Of a stretch of DNA of 39,103 nucleotides, positions 26,401 to 33,674 are shown in pieces. The stretch comes from CANHCC01 sp040381555 (GTDB taxonomy: Bacteria; Bacteroidota; Bacteroidia; J057; RFSG01). The notes beneath the pieces were generated by a model. It saw only the letters and a program-made list of their open reading frames with translations. It ran no database searches and was not told the origin of the DNA. The DNA is taken from positions 1 through 39,103 of the forward strand of contig JBEIHC010000013.1 of NCBI GenBank assembly GCA_040381555.1. Reading direction: 5' to 3'. A program made the translations under genes and the position numbers. The first letter of the stretch is position 1, and each line of letters opens with the position of its first letter.

Positions 26401-28512
26401 ACTCGTACCCCCATCTACATGTTCTTGTGAAATCCCGCCCCCGATAATAGAAGCATAAAACAATCCCGACATTCCAGGATCTAATACAATCAAATAAAAA
26501 TCATTGCCATCGGTAGTCGATTGAAAGGCATTGGTAGATAAGGGTAATCCAATGGTAGAACTATTGCTTAAGAACCCTCCCCACCCACTAAAATACACAT
26601 AACCGCATTTGTCCACCAAAAAAGCACTGGGGGAAAGATCTGGTACTCCAGCTCCTGTTCCAAAAACCGTCGAAAGTTGAATACTACTCAGATTCGGATC
26701 TAAGGCCGCAATAAACTGACCACTATTTGCATTGGTGTATACTGCGCCCACTACCGGAAAAACACCTCCGCTGGATTGCCCACTCAAATATACATCCCCA
26801 GAATTGGACAGCTGCACAAAGTAAGCTTGATCATAGTTGATCGTTCCTATGTAGGTTGAATTGATTAGGGTATTACCAGTTGCTGAAAACTGCACTGCAA
26901 ATCCATCTGCCTGCCCACCGTTATAGGCACCTGAGAGGGCCGCCCCGGTAACCGGAAAATTCAAACTTGTGGTTCCTCCTGATACATAGAGCGAGTTGGT
27001 TGGGGTTAATCCAATCGAATAGGCTGCATCCTCCCCACTCCCCCCTAAATAAGAAGACCATTGCATGCTCGTTAAATTTGCATTGAGCTTGAATACACAT
27101 CCATCCTGAGCACCACCACTAAATGCAGTCTGAAAAGCGCCCGCTGTGGTGGGGAAATCTGCCGAACGCGTACAAGAGGCTACATATACCTCATTGACCA
27201 TGTCGGTGTTAACATCGCCCCGAAACTCGTCGGCATATTGAAAATGCAAGGGAAAACCCGGGTTCAAACTAAACAGTATCGGGGCGTTAATCCCATCATC
27301 CGCAGTTCCTCCAACAAAAGTTGAACCCAAAAGAGTAGTTCCAGTGGGATTAAACTTTGCGACGAAAATATCGAAGCCTCCATTATGAGTGCCATCATAT
27401 GCCCCAGGCGTAACCGGAAAATCAGGCGCTTCAGTCGTGCCCATCACCACCAGCTCATCATTGCCATTTACAAACATAGAATGTGGCTGATCTCCCCCCA
27501 ATCCTCCCAAATAAGTAGCATAAATTAAGCCTGTACCGGTTGGATTATATTTTAATATGGCCACATCATAAGCTGTTGCACCTGCGCCTCCCACAAAGTT
27601 TGTCTGATACGCTCCAACAGTTACCGGAAAGCCTAGGGCGTACACATTTCCTCCAGAATACAAATTTCCCGCAGTATCATATGTGGCGGTAAAGCCAAAA
27701 TTATCTGCCAGAGAACCAGAAAAAGTAGAGAATATCAGGATAGGATCTATAACCAAATGCTTGGAAGAATCTATCCCTTCAGGAAATTCAAAACTCAACT
27801 CATTCCCCATTAATCGAAAACGACAGGCTACCGGAAACTTTTGCCCATCAAATTCCTGCCAAGCCACTGGGGCCATCTCCTGGATTTCATTGACCGTGGT
27901 TACTATCTTCAGATTACCTTGTGAATCGATAGACAAAGACTCTGCCCCTTCTATTTGTAAAACAATACGATTGGGATTTGCCCCAGGCTCTAGAAGAAAA
28001 TCATATTTTAATTTACCCTCCCTATTCCCCAACTTTAAATCAGTACCAGGATAGATGTTTTCACAAAATACTTCCTGCCAACCGGGAACCCCACCCGCCC
28101 AATGCGCTGGATCTTTCCCCAGAAAATAATTTCGATAGGCCGCATCCGCAGACTCTCCTGTCCAGTGAGCATCTACAGAAATATTCTTGAACCGCACAGA
28201 CAATGCATGACAATCCATTTCCGGATTGACAAAAGGCATTCCCTCATAACGGGGAGGATGATTAAAATAATACTGAAAAATTTCTGCCTTTTGTTGCTGA
28301 CTGGCAAAGGCATAAGTAAATCTATCCTGCTCTACAAACATGGCTCCACCCGGAATGTCAGCCCGAAATAATACTCGATCATGCCATTGGTTACGATTCT
28401 CGATAAATACCGCTCCTTTGGGCAAATCATGAGCCCATACACCTAAATGGATAAATGATAATCCAATATAGGATAGAAGACCCAAAACCAATTTATGCAG
28501 CTTTCTTTGCAT
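23467..28512 (-). CDS. T9SS type B secreted protein: SBBP beta-propeller, PKD and Ig-like repeats, CHU_C tail
   Basis: Very large secreted adhesin-like protein, 1681 residues. A signal peptide ends near GVWAHD. A domain with FIENRNQWHDRVLFRADIPG follows, as seen before SBBP repeats. Several SBBP-type beta-propeller units come next (about 260-740), with motifs such as YATYLGG, STFVGGTADDG and SSYLGGSGEDAAYSI. Then a PKD domain (NYQWDFGDNSP), seven Ig-like repeats (next entry), and a second PKD (RWDFGDGSS) plus a third PKD-like domain (WRWTLGDGLQ). The tail is a gliding-motility-associated C-terminal domain (FIPNVFTPNGDNQND ... VYDRWGVTCFETRN ... GWDGLDLNGN ... VSEGVYFYRL), the type B T9SS signal. 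ATG 28512 leads straight into the signal peptide. Likely cell-surface or secreted; ligand unknown. Confidence 0.93.
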   Translation of the reverse strand: MQRKLHKLVLGLLSYIGLSFIHLGVWAHDLPKGAVFIENRNQWHDRVLFRADIPGGAMFVEQDRFTYAFASQQQKAEIFQYYFNHPPRYEGMPFVNPEMDCHALSVRFKNISVDAHWTGESADAAYRNYFLGKDPAHWAGGVPGWQEVFCENIYPGTDLKLGNREGKLKYDFLLEPGANPNRIVLQIEGAESLSIDSQGNLKIVTTVNEIQEMAPVAWQEFDGQKFPVACRFRLMGNELSFEFPEGIDSSKHLVIDPILIFSTFSGSLADNFGFTATYDTAGNLYSGGNVYALGFPVTVGAYQTNFVGGAGATAYDVAILKYNPTGTGLIYATYLGGLGGDQPHSMFVNGNDELVVMGTTEAPDFPVTPGAYDGTHNGGFDIFVAKFNPTGTTLLGSTFVGGTADDGINAPILFSLNPGFPLHFQYADEFRGDVNTDMVNEVYVASCTRSADFPTTAGAFQTAFSGGAQDGCVFKLNANLTSMQWSSYLGGSGEDAAYSIGLTPTNSLYVSGGTTSLNFPVTGAALSGAYNGGQADGFAVQFSATGNTLINSTYIGTINYDQAYFVQLSNSGDVYLSGQSSGGVFPVVGAVYTNANSGQFIAALDPNLSSIQLSTVFGTGAGVPDLSPSAFLVDKCGYVYFSGWGGFLSNSSTIGLPLSTNAFQSTTDGNDFYLIVLDPGMSGLFYASIIGGGISQEHVDGGTSRFDKNGIVYQSVCGGCGGNSDFPTTPGAWSNTNNSVTPMVNCNNAAFKFDFQVNPVNASLSIAPSTSGCAPFTVNFTNSSSGAMNYQWDFGDNSPIQNTPNASHTFQNAGTYTVRLIATDPTSCNVTDTAFATITVRRLEVAAGGDTIVCAGNNNPFPLTVVSNCVVCNYQWEPSTSFVNPNIANPTVSVNVSTSFTITVQGSAGPGCPMETFMDTVYVGVLPAPFVTLPPDTFSCDGSGGVLLSSITSGGVAPYTYVWSPQDGSLSDANITNPAANPDTTTTYYFYAVGFNGCRSNTDSITVTVHPLPVVNAGTDLSFCADAPGVFLQGSIQNPSGGYSVRWLPSTGLFCDTCLVTYAQPGSTTAYTLRARSLITGCESDSTTLNTLSTALVVVVPRPIADAGHDTTICEGDSAQLYGIVTGSGPIYTYEWAPGAGMSEPFRIDPKASPAYSTPYYLVTTSNGCESIADTMLVLVRPVPIVSAGNTRNVCAGDSVQLNGQVQQGIAQAYSWTPGSGLNDSTILKPIASPNDTTLYSFRAWNGPCPSLPASVLVIVHPTPAVEAGPDTFVCADGLGIALQGNYTGGTFPHTFEWSPQIGLTSPNTLNPVCLPPSTQVFYLTVSSGNGVSYCEAYDSVLITVYPSLNLQLFADTNIICPGQSVQLTSIAGVGNASFFWSPALGIQNQNSNNTLASPDTSVTYVLSATEGFCSDKDSVQITVHPGPVADFVLSNPIGCDPWELNVSSLSANTIGHRWDFGDGSSWSNEVNPKHVYLLPGTYQIQLTVMGVGACSDTLTKEIPIQILPSPEIVVQSDPPAPVELSFPQFSKIRLFGQSDREVTWRWTLGDGLQSEESTFLHEYTQPGIYFIDVQANTAEGCIVSRRLGPYRIIPAELFIPNVFTPNGDNQNDLFWVEYSGDEAFVLQVYDRWGVTCFETRNARQGWDGLDLNGNLVSEGVYFYRLSIGENAWQGSVSLLR
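24232..25983 (-). repeat. Seven tandem Ig-like repeats in the T9SS-B protein
   Basis: Seven units of about 80-90 residues share the pattern AGxDTxxCxG near the start, a central YxWxPxxGL and an end with TxY, a Cys and an xVxVxP strand. Starts read EVAAGGDTIVCAG, PFVTLPPDTFSCD, PVVNAGTDLSFCA, PIADAGHDTTICEG, PIVSAGNTRNVCAG, PAVEAGPDTFVCAD and LQLFADTNIICPG. Paired cysteines probably form one disulfide per unit. Such arrays are stalk-like modules in T9SS cargo proteins. Confidence 0.75.
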
Positions 28513-28526
28513 TCTACTAATTTATA

Positions 28527-28533
28527 CAAAATA
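28527..28533 (-). promoter_or_regulatory. Weak -7-like element before the T9SS-B gene
   Basis: TATTTTG on the minus strand (28533-28527) resembles the TAnnTTTG element with one base missing, 14 nt before the ATG at 28512. The region is the divergent intergenic space shared with the DUF4286 gene, so a promoter is expected here, but the match is imperfect. Confidence 0.3.
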
Positions 28534-28608
28534 ACGATTAATTTTTCCGACTAGCACGGATGTATTTGCCAACCGTTCCGAATTAGGGGCGAACGGACAG
28601 AAATCTGC

Positions 28609-28616
28609 TATATTTG
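28609..28616 (+). promoter_or_regulatory. -7 promoter element of the DUF4286 gene
   Basis: TATATTTG fits TAnnTTTG perfectly and ends only 4 nt before the ATG at 28621. With the usual distance between -7 element and start site, transcription would begin at or next to the A of ATG, that is, a leaderless message. No -33 TTTG at the usual spacing was found. Confidence 0.5.
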
Positions 28617-28620
28617 AATC

Positions 28621-28929
28621 ATGATCATTTATAGCGTTACGGTTTCTTTAGAGGAAAGTGTTTTGCAGGATTGGAAATCCTGGATGCAAAACCAACACAT
28701 TCCGCAAGTTTTAAAAACGGGTTATTTCTCTGGATACAAAATGAGCCAATTGGTGGAACCGCCGCCTGAAACCGGAACCGTCACTATAAATATTCAGTAT
28801 ACCTGTCACTCATTGGCAGAGTTGAGGAAATACCAAGAAACAGAGGCGCCTGCTCTTCAAGCAGATCATAACCAACGGTATAAAGATAAGTTTGTGGCCT
28901 TCCGAACCATTCTCGAGGAAATGGACTGA
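28621..28929 (+). CDS. DUF4286 family protein
   Basis: Small 102-residue cytosolic protein. It begins MIIYSVTVSLEESVLQDW and shows the family's recurring features: an opening beta strand, WKSWMQNQHIPQVLKTGYF, a central NIQYTCHSLAELRKYQ and the end RYKDKFVAFRTILEE. The fold is probably a dimeric ferredoxin-like alpha/beta barrel, as in other DUF4286 proteins; no catalytic role is established for the family. The gene stands alone with its own promoter, divergent from the giant secreted-protein operon. The length is normal for the family and the start is the only ATG near the promoter. Confidence 0.88.
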   Translation: MIIYSVTVSLEESVLQDWKSWMQNQHIPQVLKTGYFSGYKMSQLVEPPPETGTVTINIQYTCHSLAELRKYQETEAPALQADHNQRYKDKFVAFRTILEEMD

Positions 28930-29200
28930 TTTCTGCACAGATTCATTTTAACGGTCGATAAGCCAACTAAAATCTTTCTCAATCTTATCAAAAACACCCA
29001 TTATTGTTCCTTATTAGAAGCAATCGGGTATCCCATGAAAAATAATCTTCAAGAATTTGCCCCATGCACTAGGATGTTAATTTTTTTCTGACTCAATGAA
29101 AATGTGGAAAAAAACACCTTTTTACCCCATATTCAATGAGTATACATCAATTATCTTACTGTAAACTAAATATTTAAGAAAAATTAATATTTGTGGATTA
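28930..29200. other. Non-coding stretch between DUF4286 gene and unknown helical-protein gene
   Basis: About 270 AT-rich bases without a convincing gene; only frames of about 18-22 codons exist (for example ATG 29035 and ATG 29096), with no supporting signals. No clear terminator hairpin was seen after the DUF4286 gene. The promoter and inverted repeat of the next gene begin at its right end. Confidence 0.5.
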
Positions 29201-29232
29201 CTTGACACCTATTTGTTTAAGGAGTACTTTTA
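29201..29232 (+). promoter_or_regulatory. Candidate promoter of the gene at 29248
   Basis: CTTG at 29201-29204 and TACTTTTA at 29225-29232 (7 of 8 to TAnnTTTG) are 20 nt apart, close to the 19-21-nt spacing of Bacteroidota housekeeping promoters. A start near 29238 would leave a leader of about 10 nt. The -7 element lies in the spacer of an inverted repeat. Confidence 0.45.
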
Positions 29233-29244
29233 CAGTCCTTAAAC
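29215..29244. promoter_or_regulatory. 9-bp inverted repeat around the -7 element (operator-like)
   Basis: GTTTAAGGA at 29215-29223 and TCCTTAAAC at 29236-29244 are perfect reverse complements with a 12-nt spacer that holds the -7 element TACTTTTA. The ATG follows 3 nt later. The position suits a dimeric repressor that blocks RNA polymerase, or a 5' hairpin; no regulator gene of a known family lies beside it. Confidence 0.6.
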
Positions 29245-29247
29245 ATT

Positions 29248-30660
29248 ATGGATTTTCTGGAAACAGTCCTTACGGGTATGAAAGAACAAGAAGTGCGAGA
29301 ATTTCGCTACTTCCTGAATCGACATCCACAAGGGGCAAATCCTGAACCTGGGAGTGTTCGGAGGGATTTAGCATTGGTAGAACTCATCCGAAAAAACGGA
29401 GACAATGAAAAAGACTTGGACCCTGCTTCCCAGATTTATGGCACCAAAGACCGAAATGCCTATCATCAACTTCGTAACAGATTGCGGAAAAGCTTAGAGG
29501 AATTCTTATTCTTTGAAAATAGCCGAAAAAGCAATGAATATGAAATTCGCAAGCATGTTGAAATAGCCCGATATTTAATTCAAAAAAAATCTTGGAATCA
29601 AGCATTGTTGAGTATTGAAAAAGCGGAATCTCTAGCAAAGGCAGGAAATAATTTTGCGGAGTTATGTGCCCTTTATAATCTACTCATTGAGTATTCAGCT
29701 CGAATTCCACGAATTTCTTTGAATGACCTGATGCAGAAGCGAAAACTTAACCAGGAAAAACTAGATCAGAAATACCATTATTTATTTGTGATTTCCCAAA
29801 TCCGCGATATGCTGTTAACGGGAGAAAAACTAAAATCCCATATAGATATTGATTATGCTGTAAATCGCATCATGCAGCAGCATCACATTCAGGATGAAAA
29901 CCCTGAGCATGCCGTGCTTTGGCTGGACATTTCTTCACTGGTAAGTGAAGTATTGATCCAAAACAATCTAGAAGAAATTCTCGAACAATATCTAATACTG
30001 AAACATAGGGAATTTGGCGAAAAACCAGTCTATTCCAGTGCTGGAAATGGCTATAGATTAAGAATGCTTTGGCAAATAATCGGACTACTCTTTTATCGAA
30101 ATAAATTTGACATAATTGATAAATACCTTTCTGAATTAAGGTATGAAGTAGGAAAACTTCGAGACATCTATCCAGAAATGGAAGATCGATTGCGGTGTGT
30201 AGAAGCCATGACGGGTTTAAAAACCAAACAACTTGCCAGAACCAGGCAATCATTGGATGGAATTTCCCAAGCCCAAGCATCTCTTAAACCTTGGACATAT
30301 TGGATAGAAGCTGAATATTGTCTTGCCCAAAACAAACCAGAATCTGTGCAATATTGGTTAGATCAAATTTCAATTGACTCCTTACCAATTCAAATAGACA
30401 GCCTTTTATTCGCCTTAGCGGCAAAAACAACTTGGAATCGGGCAGATTTGGAGACCCCAAATACTTGGGCAACAGAACACCTTCTGGAACATTTCAGAGT
30501 GCTTCAACAACAAGAAAACCTAACTGTGCTTTTTGATACGCTCCAAAAAAATAACTCTATAAATTATCCGCAAGCATTAAGAAGACTTCCGGAAGCCGGT
30601 TCATTAGGGTTTCTGGCCAATTTCGGTCAACAAAATCTTTCTATTTCCCGCTCCTACTGA
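29248..30660 (+). CDS. Unrecognised alpha-helical-repeat protein
   Basis: A 470-residue cytosolic protein that I do not recognise. It has no signal peptide or membrane segment. The N-terminal ~95 residues form charged helices (MKEQEVREFRYFLNR, then YHQLRNRLRKSLEEFLFF). The rest looks like paired helices of a TPR-like array, for example VEIARYLIQKKSWNQALLSI, FAELCALYNLLIEYSARI and YWIEAEYCLAQNKPESVQYW. No catalytic motif is visible. Length, composition and the N-terminal basic helical block could suit a protein-binding or regulatory factor, but no function is assigned. The gene is monocistronic, behind a promoter with an inverted repeat, and 152 nt before the tolC-type gene. Confidence 0.75.
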   Translation: MDFLETVLTGMKEQEVREFRYFLNRHPQGANPEPGSVRRDLALVELIRKNGDNEKDLDPASQIYGTKDRNAYHQLRNRLRKSLEEFLFFENSRKSNEYEIRKHVEIARYLIQKKSWNQALLSIEKAESLAKAGNNFAELCALYNLLIEYSARIPRISLNDLMQKRKLNQEKLDQKYHYLFVISQIRDMLLTGEKLKSHIDIDYAVNRIMQQHHIQDENPEHAVLWLDISSLVSEVLIQNNLEEILEQYLILKHREFGEKPVYSSAGNGYRLRMLWQIIGLLFYRNKFDIIDKYLSELRYEVGKLRDIYPEMEDRLRCVEAMTGLKTKQLARTRQSLDGISQAQASLKPWTYWIEAEYCLAQNKPESVQYWLDQISIDSLPIQIDSLLFALAAKTTWNRADLETPNTWATEHLLEHFRVLQQQENLTVLFDTLQKNNSINYPQALRRLPEAGSLGFLANFGQQNLSISRSY

Positions 30661-30807
30661 TAGGCTTTTCTGTGGGTATCCATTGGTAATTTCCCTAGTA
30701 GCCATCGCGATCAACTTAACAAACCCCAAGCAATCATCCTCTCATCCCGTCTTACCCCCTTTGGTGTAAAGCATTGAAATCATAGTGTACAAAGGGTTTA
30801 TTTTCCT

Positions 30808-30815
30808 TAATTTTG
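30808..30815 (+). promoter_or_regulatory. -7 promoter element of the tolC-hlyD operon
   Basis: TAATTTTG matches TAnnTTTG exactly. It overlaps the first possible TTG codon of the downstream frame (30813), so translation is expected to start further along. A -33 element with good spacing is not clear. Confidence 0.45.
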
Positions 30816-30836
30816 TTGGAGCATTTACCAAACCAC

Positions 30837-32243
30837 TTGTCTAATTTATCTTCTTCTGAAACTCAATTCTGGAATACTTTAAAGAGAATTTCTCGGTTAG
30901 CATCCTTATTTGGGGTGCTTGTCTGCCTTTTTCCCTTAATCTTAGCTGCCCAAAGCCCTACGGTTCTTAAACTGGAATCCGCAGTAAAAATTGCTCTAGA
31001 GAACAATCTTCAACTCCAACAGGCAGACCTGACTCAAGAAAATGCGCAAACATCCTTCCTACAGTCTAAGCTCAATTACCTGCCCTCCATCAATGGCTCT
31101 TGGTCAGGTACCCGCAGTTTTGGTACCACATTCGATAATGTTACCTTCTCTAGGGTGCAGCAAGCAACCAATAATTCATTCACGGGCTTGAATGGCTCCA
31201 TTACCCTTTTCAACGGTTTGGCCAATTATAATACCCTAAAGCAAAATGAATATTCTGTAGAAGCGTCGAAGCAAGCTAAAAGAAAATCTGAAAACGATGT
31301 TATTACCAATGTTGCGCTCTTTTATTTGCAAGTACTCTTTGACATGGAGAACACTCGAATCTCTGCAGACAGATTAAAAATATTGGAGCAACAATTAATT
31401 AATAAACAAAAAGAGTTTGATGCCGGAAAAACCACTCAGGTAGAATTGTACAACCTAAAATCGCAGATTGCCAGTGAGAAACTCAATCAAGTTACCATTG
31501 AAAACACCCTAAAACGGGACAAACTCAGGCTTTTACAGGAATTAATGGTAGATCCTTTTGCAGAATATACCTTTGAATTCCCAGATGCTTCCCAATACAA
31601 AGTATTAGCAGACATGGAGCCTCTCAGCGAAATTTATGCTTATGCAGTAAGAAATATGCCGGAGATGAAAGAGCAGGAATTTCGGATTCAGGCAGCACAA
31701 TACGGATTGCGTCGGGCTCGATCGTCTTACTACCCAACCCTTAACCTGAATGCCAATCTAGGCTCCAGCTATTCTTCCAACGGTATCTTTAATTCCAGAA
31801 CATTTCAATTAGAAACGGTTCCTTACTTTGATCAATTAGATCGAAATTTAAATCAATCCATTTCGCTGCAATTAAACATACCCATTTTTAATAAATGGAA
31901 TGTGCGCAACCAAGTTCGTAATGCCGATATCTCTTTCCGTCAAACACAACTACAATATACCATTACCCAAAATAATCTGACTCAAAAAATTCAACAAGCT
32001 TGGTTAGATGTGGTTGCAGCAGTAAATAAATATAATGCCACTCAGGAACAATTAGTTTCCTTGAATGAATCCTATAAAATTGCTGAAAGTAGATACAATG
32101 CAGGATTGATGGATTTTTATTCCTTCAATGAAAACCTAAACTCTCGCACTAAGGCAGAATCTGAACTGTTGCAAGCACAATACGACTTTCTGTTCAAGCG
32201 CAAAATCCTGGATTTATATCAGGGTAAAACCATTAAATTCTAA
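30837..32243 (+). CDS. TolC family outer membrane efflux protein
   Basis: Outer-membrane channel of a tripartite export system. The mature part has the tandem TolC (OEP) architecture: LKLESAVKIALENNLQLQQA, PSINGSWSGTRSFGT as the first beta region, long coiled helices with KQKEFDAGKTTQVELYNLKS, then a second half with NMPEMKEQEFRIQAAQYGLR, SSYYPTLNLNANLGSSYSS and RYNAGLMDFYSFNENLNSR. A signal peptide (LASLFGVLVCLFPLILAAQS) precedes it. No ATG exists in frame. TTG codons at 30813/30816 coincide with or touch the promoter element, so TTG 30837 is proposed, with low certainty. It is followed after 8 nt by the adaptor gene. No permease is present, so the pump is incomplete here. Confidence 0.9.
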   Translation: MSNLSSSETQFWNTLKRISRLASLFGVLVCLFPLILAAQSPTVLKLESAVKIALENNLQLQQADLTQENAQTSFLQSKLNYLPSINGSWSGTRSFGTTFDNVTFSRVQQATNNSFTGLNGSITLFNGLANYNTLKQNEYSVEASKQAKRKSENDVITNVALFYLQVLFDMENTRISADRLKILEQQLINKQKEFDAGKTTQVELYNLKSQIASEKLNQVTIENTLKRDKLRLLQELMVDPFAEYTFEFPDASQYKVLADMEPLSEIYAYAVRNMPEMKEQEFRIQAAQYGLRRARSSYYPTLNLNANLGSSYSSNGIFNSRTFQLETVPYFDQLDRNLNQSISLQLNIPIFNKWNVRNQVRNADISFRQTQLQYTITQNNLTQKIQQAWLDVVAAVNKYNATQEQLVSLNESYKIAESRYNAGLMDFYSFNENLNSRTKAESELLQAQYDFLFKRKILDLYQGKTIKF

Positions 32244-32251
32244 CATCTCCC

Positions 32252-33574
32252 ATGGCTACAAAAAAGAAAAGTTACCTGAATCGCATCCTCCTCATCTTAG
32301 GGATAGTGGTCGTTTTGTTGGTTGCCGCCCGATTGATGGGATGGATTGGAGGTAAAAAAGAAATTCAGGTAGAGGTAGATTCTGTCGTGCGTCGCGACAT
32401 TATTTCATCGGTCTCTGAATCCGGAACCATTCAACCAGACATAGAAGTACCTGTTGCCCCTGATGTTTCTGGAGAAGTGGTAGAGTTATGGGTCAAGGAG
32501 GGAGATTCTGTTAAAGCTGGACAATTATTATTGGCTATTCGCCCAGATTCTTACAAATCCGCACAAGAGCAATCGGAGGCTTCGTTAAATTCAGCACAAG
32601 CTGATTATGCTCAGGCACAAGCGAATCTCGAACAGACTAAAAGTAACCTGATTCAGGACAGTATTAATCTTGTCCGTAATAAGCAGTTATTCAAAGACCG
32701 AGTCATATCTCAGGGAGAATTAGAAAACTTTGAATTGAAATTTAAAATCAGCCAGGCTCAATTCCGTGCAGGCTCTCAAACCGTGAATGCCGCATTTTAT
32801 CGTGTAAAAAGTGCAGAAGCCTCCCTCAATCAGGCTAAGGACAATTTACGCAGGACGCATATTTATGCTTCTATGTCGGGAATCATCACTATGCTTAAAG
32901 TAGAAGTGGGACAAAGAGTAGTAGGTACCGGGCAAATGGCCGGTACTGAGATTATGAAAATATCCGACCTGTCCCAGATGGAGGTGGATGTGGAAATAAA
33001 CGAAAATGACATCGTCAATGTGCGTATAGGAGATTCCTCCATGGTAGAGGTAGATGCCTTCCCCGGGGAAAAATTCTATGGAAAAATTAGTGAAATCGCC
33101 TATTCTGCAACCACACAGGGAAGCGGTTCCACAGATCAAATTACCAACTTTAAAGTCAAAATTTCGATAGATCGGGCTTCCTACCTCCAAAATGAAAAAA
33201 TCATGCGAGGCATTCCTGTCAATCAAAGCCCCTTTCGTCCTGGGATGAGCACCCAAGTCCGAATCTATACCGATAGAAAAGACCAGGTTTTATCGCTACC
33301 AATTCAATGTGTAACATTGGAAAAGAAAGAAGAGGAAAACAAAGCAGATGATAAAGGTAGAGAGGTTGTATTTGTGTTGGAGGAAACGACAGTTAAGATG
33401 GTTCCGGTGAAAACAGGCATCTCTGACGATTCCCATATTGAAATTTTAGAGGGACTTGAAGAAAACACTAAAGTTGTATCCGGCCCTTATCGGGTAATTA
33501 GCAAAGAACTTCAGGATGGCATGACGGTAAAAGTCAAGACAGATAAAGAAGAGAAGTCCGGTACAGAGAAATAG
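32252..33574 (+). CDS. Efflux periplasmic adaptor (HlyD/MacA-type membrane fusion protein)
   Basis: Links an inner-membrane pump to TolC. The 440-residue protein has an N-terminal transmembrane helix (ILLILGIVVVLLVAARLMGW). A barrel-sandwich (lipoyl-like) half contains VPVAPDVSGEVVELWVKEGDSV, and an alpha-helical hairpin with LNSAQADYAQAQANLEQTKS spans about 100-205. The second lipoyl half has SGIITMLKVEVGQRVVG. A beta-barrel with VEVDAFPGEKFYGKISEIA follows, and a membrane-proximal domain ends the protein. This pattern is closest to MacA-type adaptors that serve MacB ABC transporters, though RND adaptors are similar. Operon partner: the tolC-like gene 8 nt upstream. No MacB or RND gene follows, so the cognate pump must be encoded elsewhere. 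Confidence 0.93.
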   Translation: MATKKKSYLNRILLILGIVVVLLVAARLMGWIGGKKEIQVEVDSVVRRDIISSVSESGTIQPDIEVPVAPDVSGEVVELWVKEGDSVKAGQLLLAIRPDSYKSAQEQSEASLNSAQADYAQAQANLEQTKSNLIQDSINLVRNKQLFKDRVISQGELENFELKFKISQAQFRAGSQTVNAAFYRVKSAEASLNQAKDNLRRTHIYASMSGIITMLKVEVGQRVVGTGQMAGTEIMKISDLSQMEVDVEINENDIVNVRIGDSSMVEVDAFPGEKFYGKISEIAYSATTQGSGSTDQITNFKVKISIDRASYLQNEKIMRGIPVNQSPFRPGMSTQVRIYTDRKDQVLSLPIQCVTLEKKEEENKADDKGREVVFVLEETTVKMVPVKTGISDDSHIEILEGLEENTKVVSGPYRVISKELQDGMTVKVKTDKEEKSGTEK

Positions 33575-33597
33575 TCAACTAAATTTATCTTGTGAAT

Positions 33598-33622
33598 AAC
33601 CTGCACTATTTTAAGGCAGGTT
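33598..33622 (+). terminator. Hairpin after the adaptor gene, possible terminator
   Basis: AACCTGC (33598-33604) and GCAGGTT (33616-33622) are perfect reverse complements with an 11-nt loop, starting 24 nt after the stop of the adaptor gene. Only a weak T-rich tract follows, so termination efficiency is doubtful. Confidence 0.45.
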
Positions 33623-33637
33623 GGCGTTAATTTTACA

Positions 33638-33655
33638 TAGGAGAAATATCTCCTA
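33638..33655. promoter_or_regulatory. Perfect 7-bp palindrome upstream of the DivIVA-domain gene
   Basis: TAGGAGA and TCTCCTA flank a 4-base AATA centre, directly upstream of the -7 element (33662-33669). It could be an operator or a 5' hairpin. The GGAG inside it is not at Shine-Dalgarno distance from the ATG at 33675. Confidence 0.5.
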
Positions 33656-33661
33656 TTCATT

Positions 33662-33669
33662 TACATTTG
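33662..33669 (+). promoter_or_regulatory. -7 promoter element of the DivIVA-domain gene
   Basis: TACATTTG matches TAnnTTTG and ends 5 nt before the ATG at 33675, which suggests a leaderless transcript, as for the DUF4286 gene. Confidence 0.45.
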
Positions 33670-33674
33670 CCATT

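Noticed and set aside
29035..29164. Short plus-strand frames (ATG 29035, 18 codons; ATG 29096, 22 codons) between DUF4286 and the next gene
   Set aside because: No promoter, ribosome signal or conserved pattern supports them; too short to separate from chance.
29870..30280. Minus-strand open frame of 136 codons inside the 470-aa gene
   Set aside because: It is antisense to an uninterrupted forward gene with a promoter; its Leu/Phe/Cys-rich translation is typical of a shadow.
33621..33674. N-terminal extension of the DivIVA-domain protein from TTG 33621
   Set aside because: It would translate the palindrome and promoter region; the conserved DivIVA N-terminus (MITPLEIR) begins at ATG 33675.
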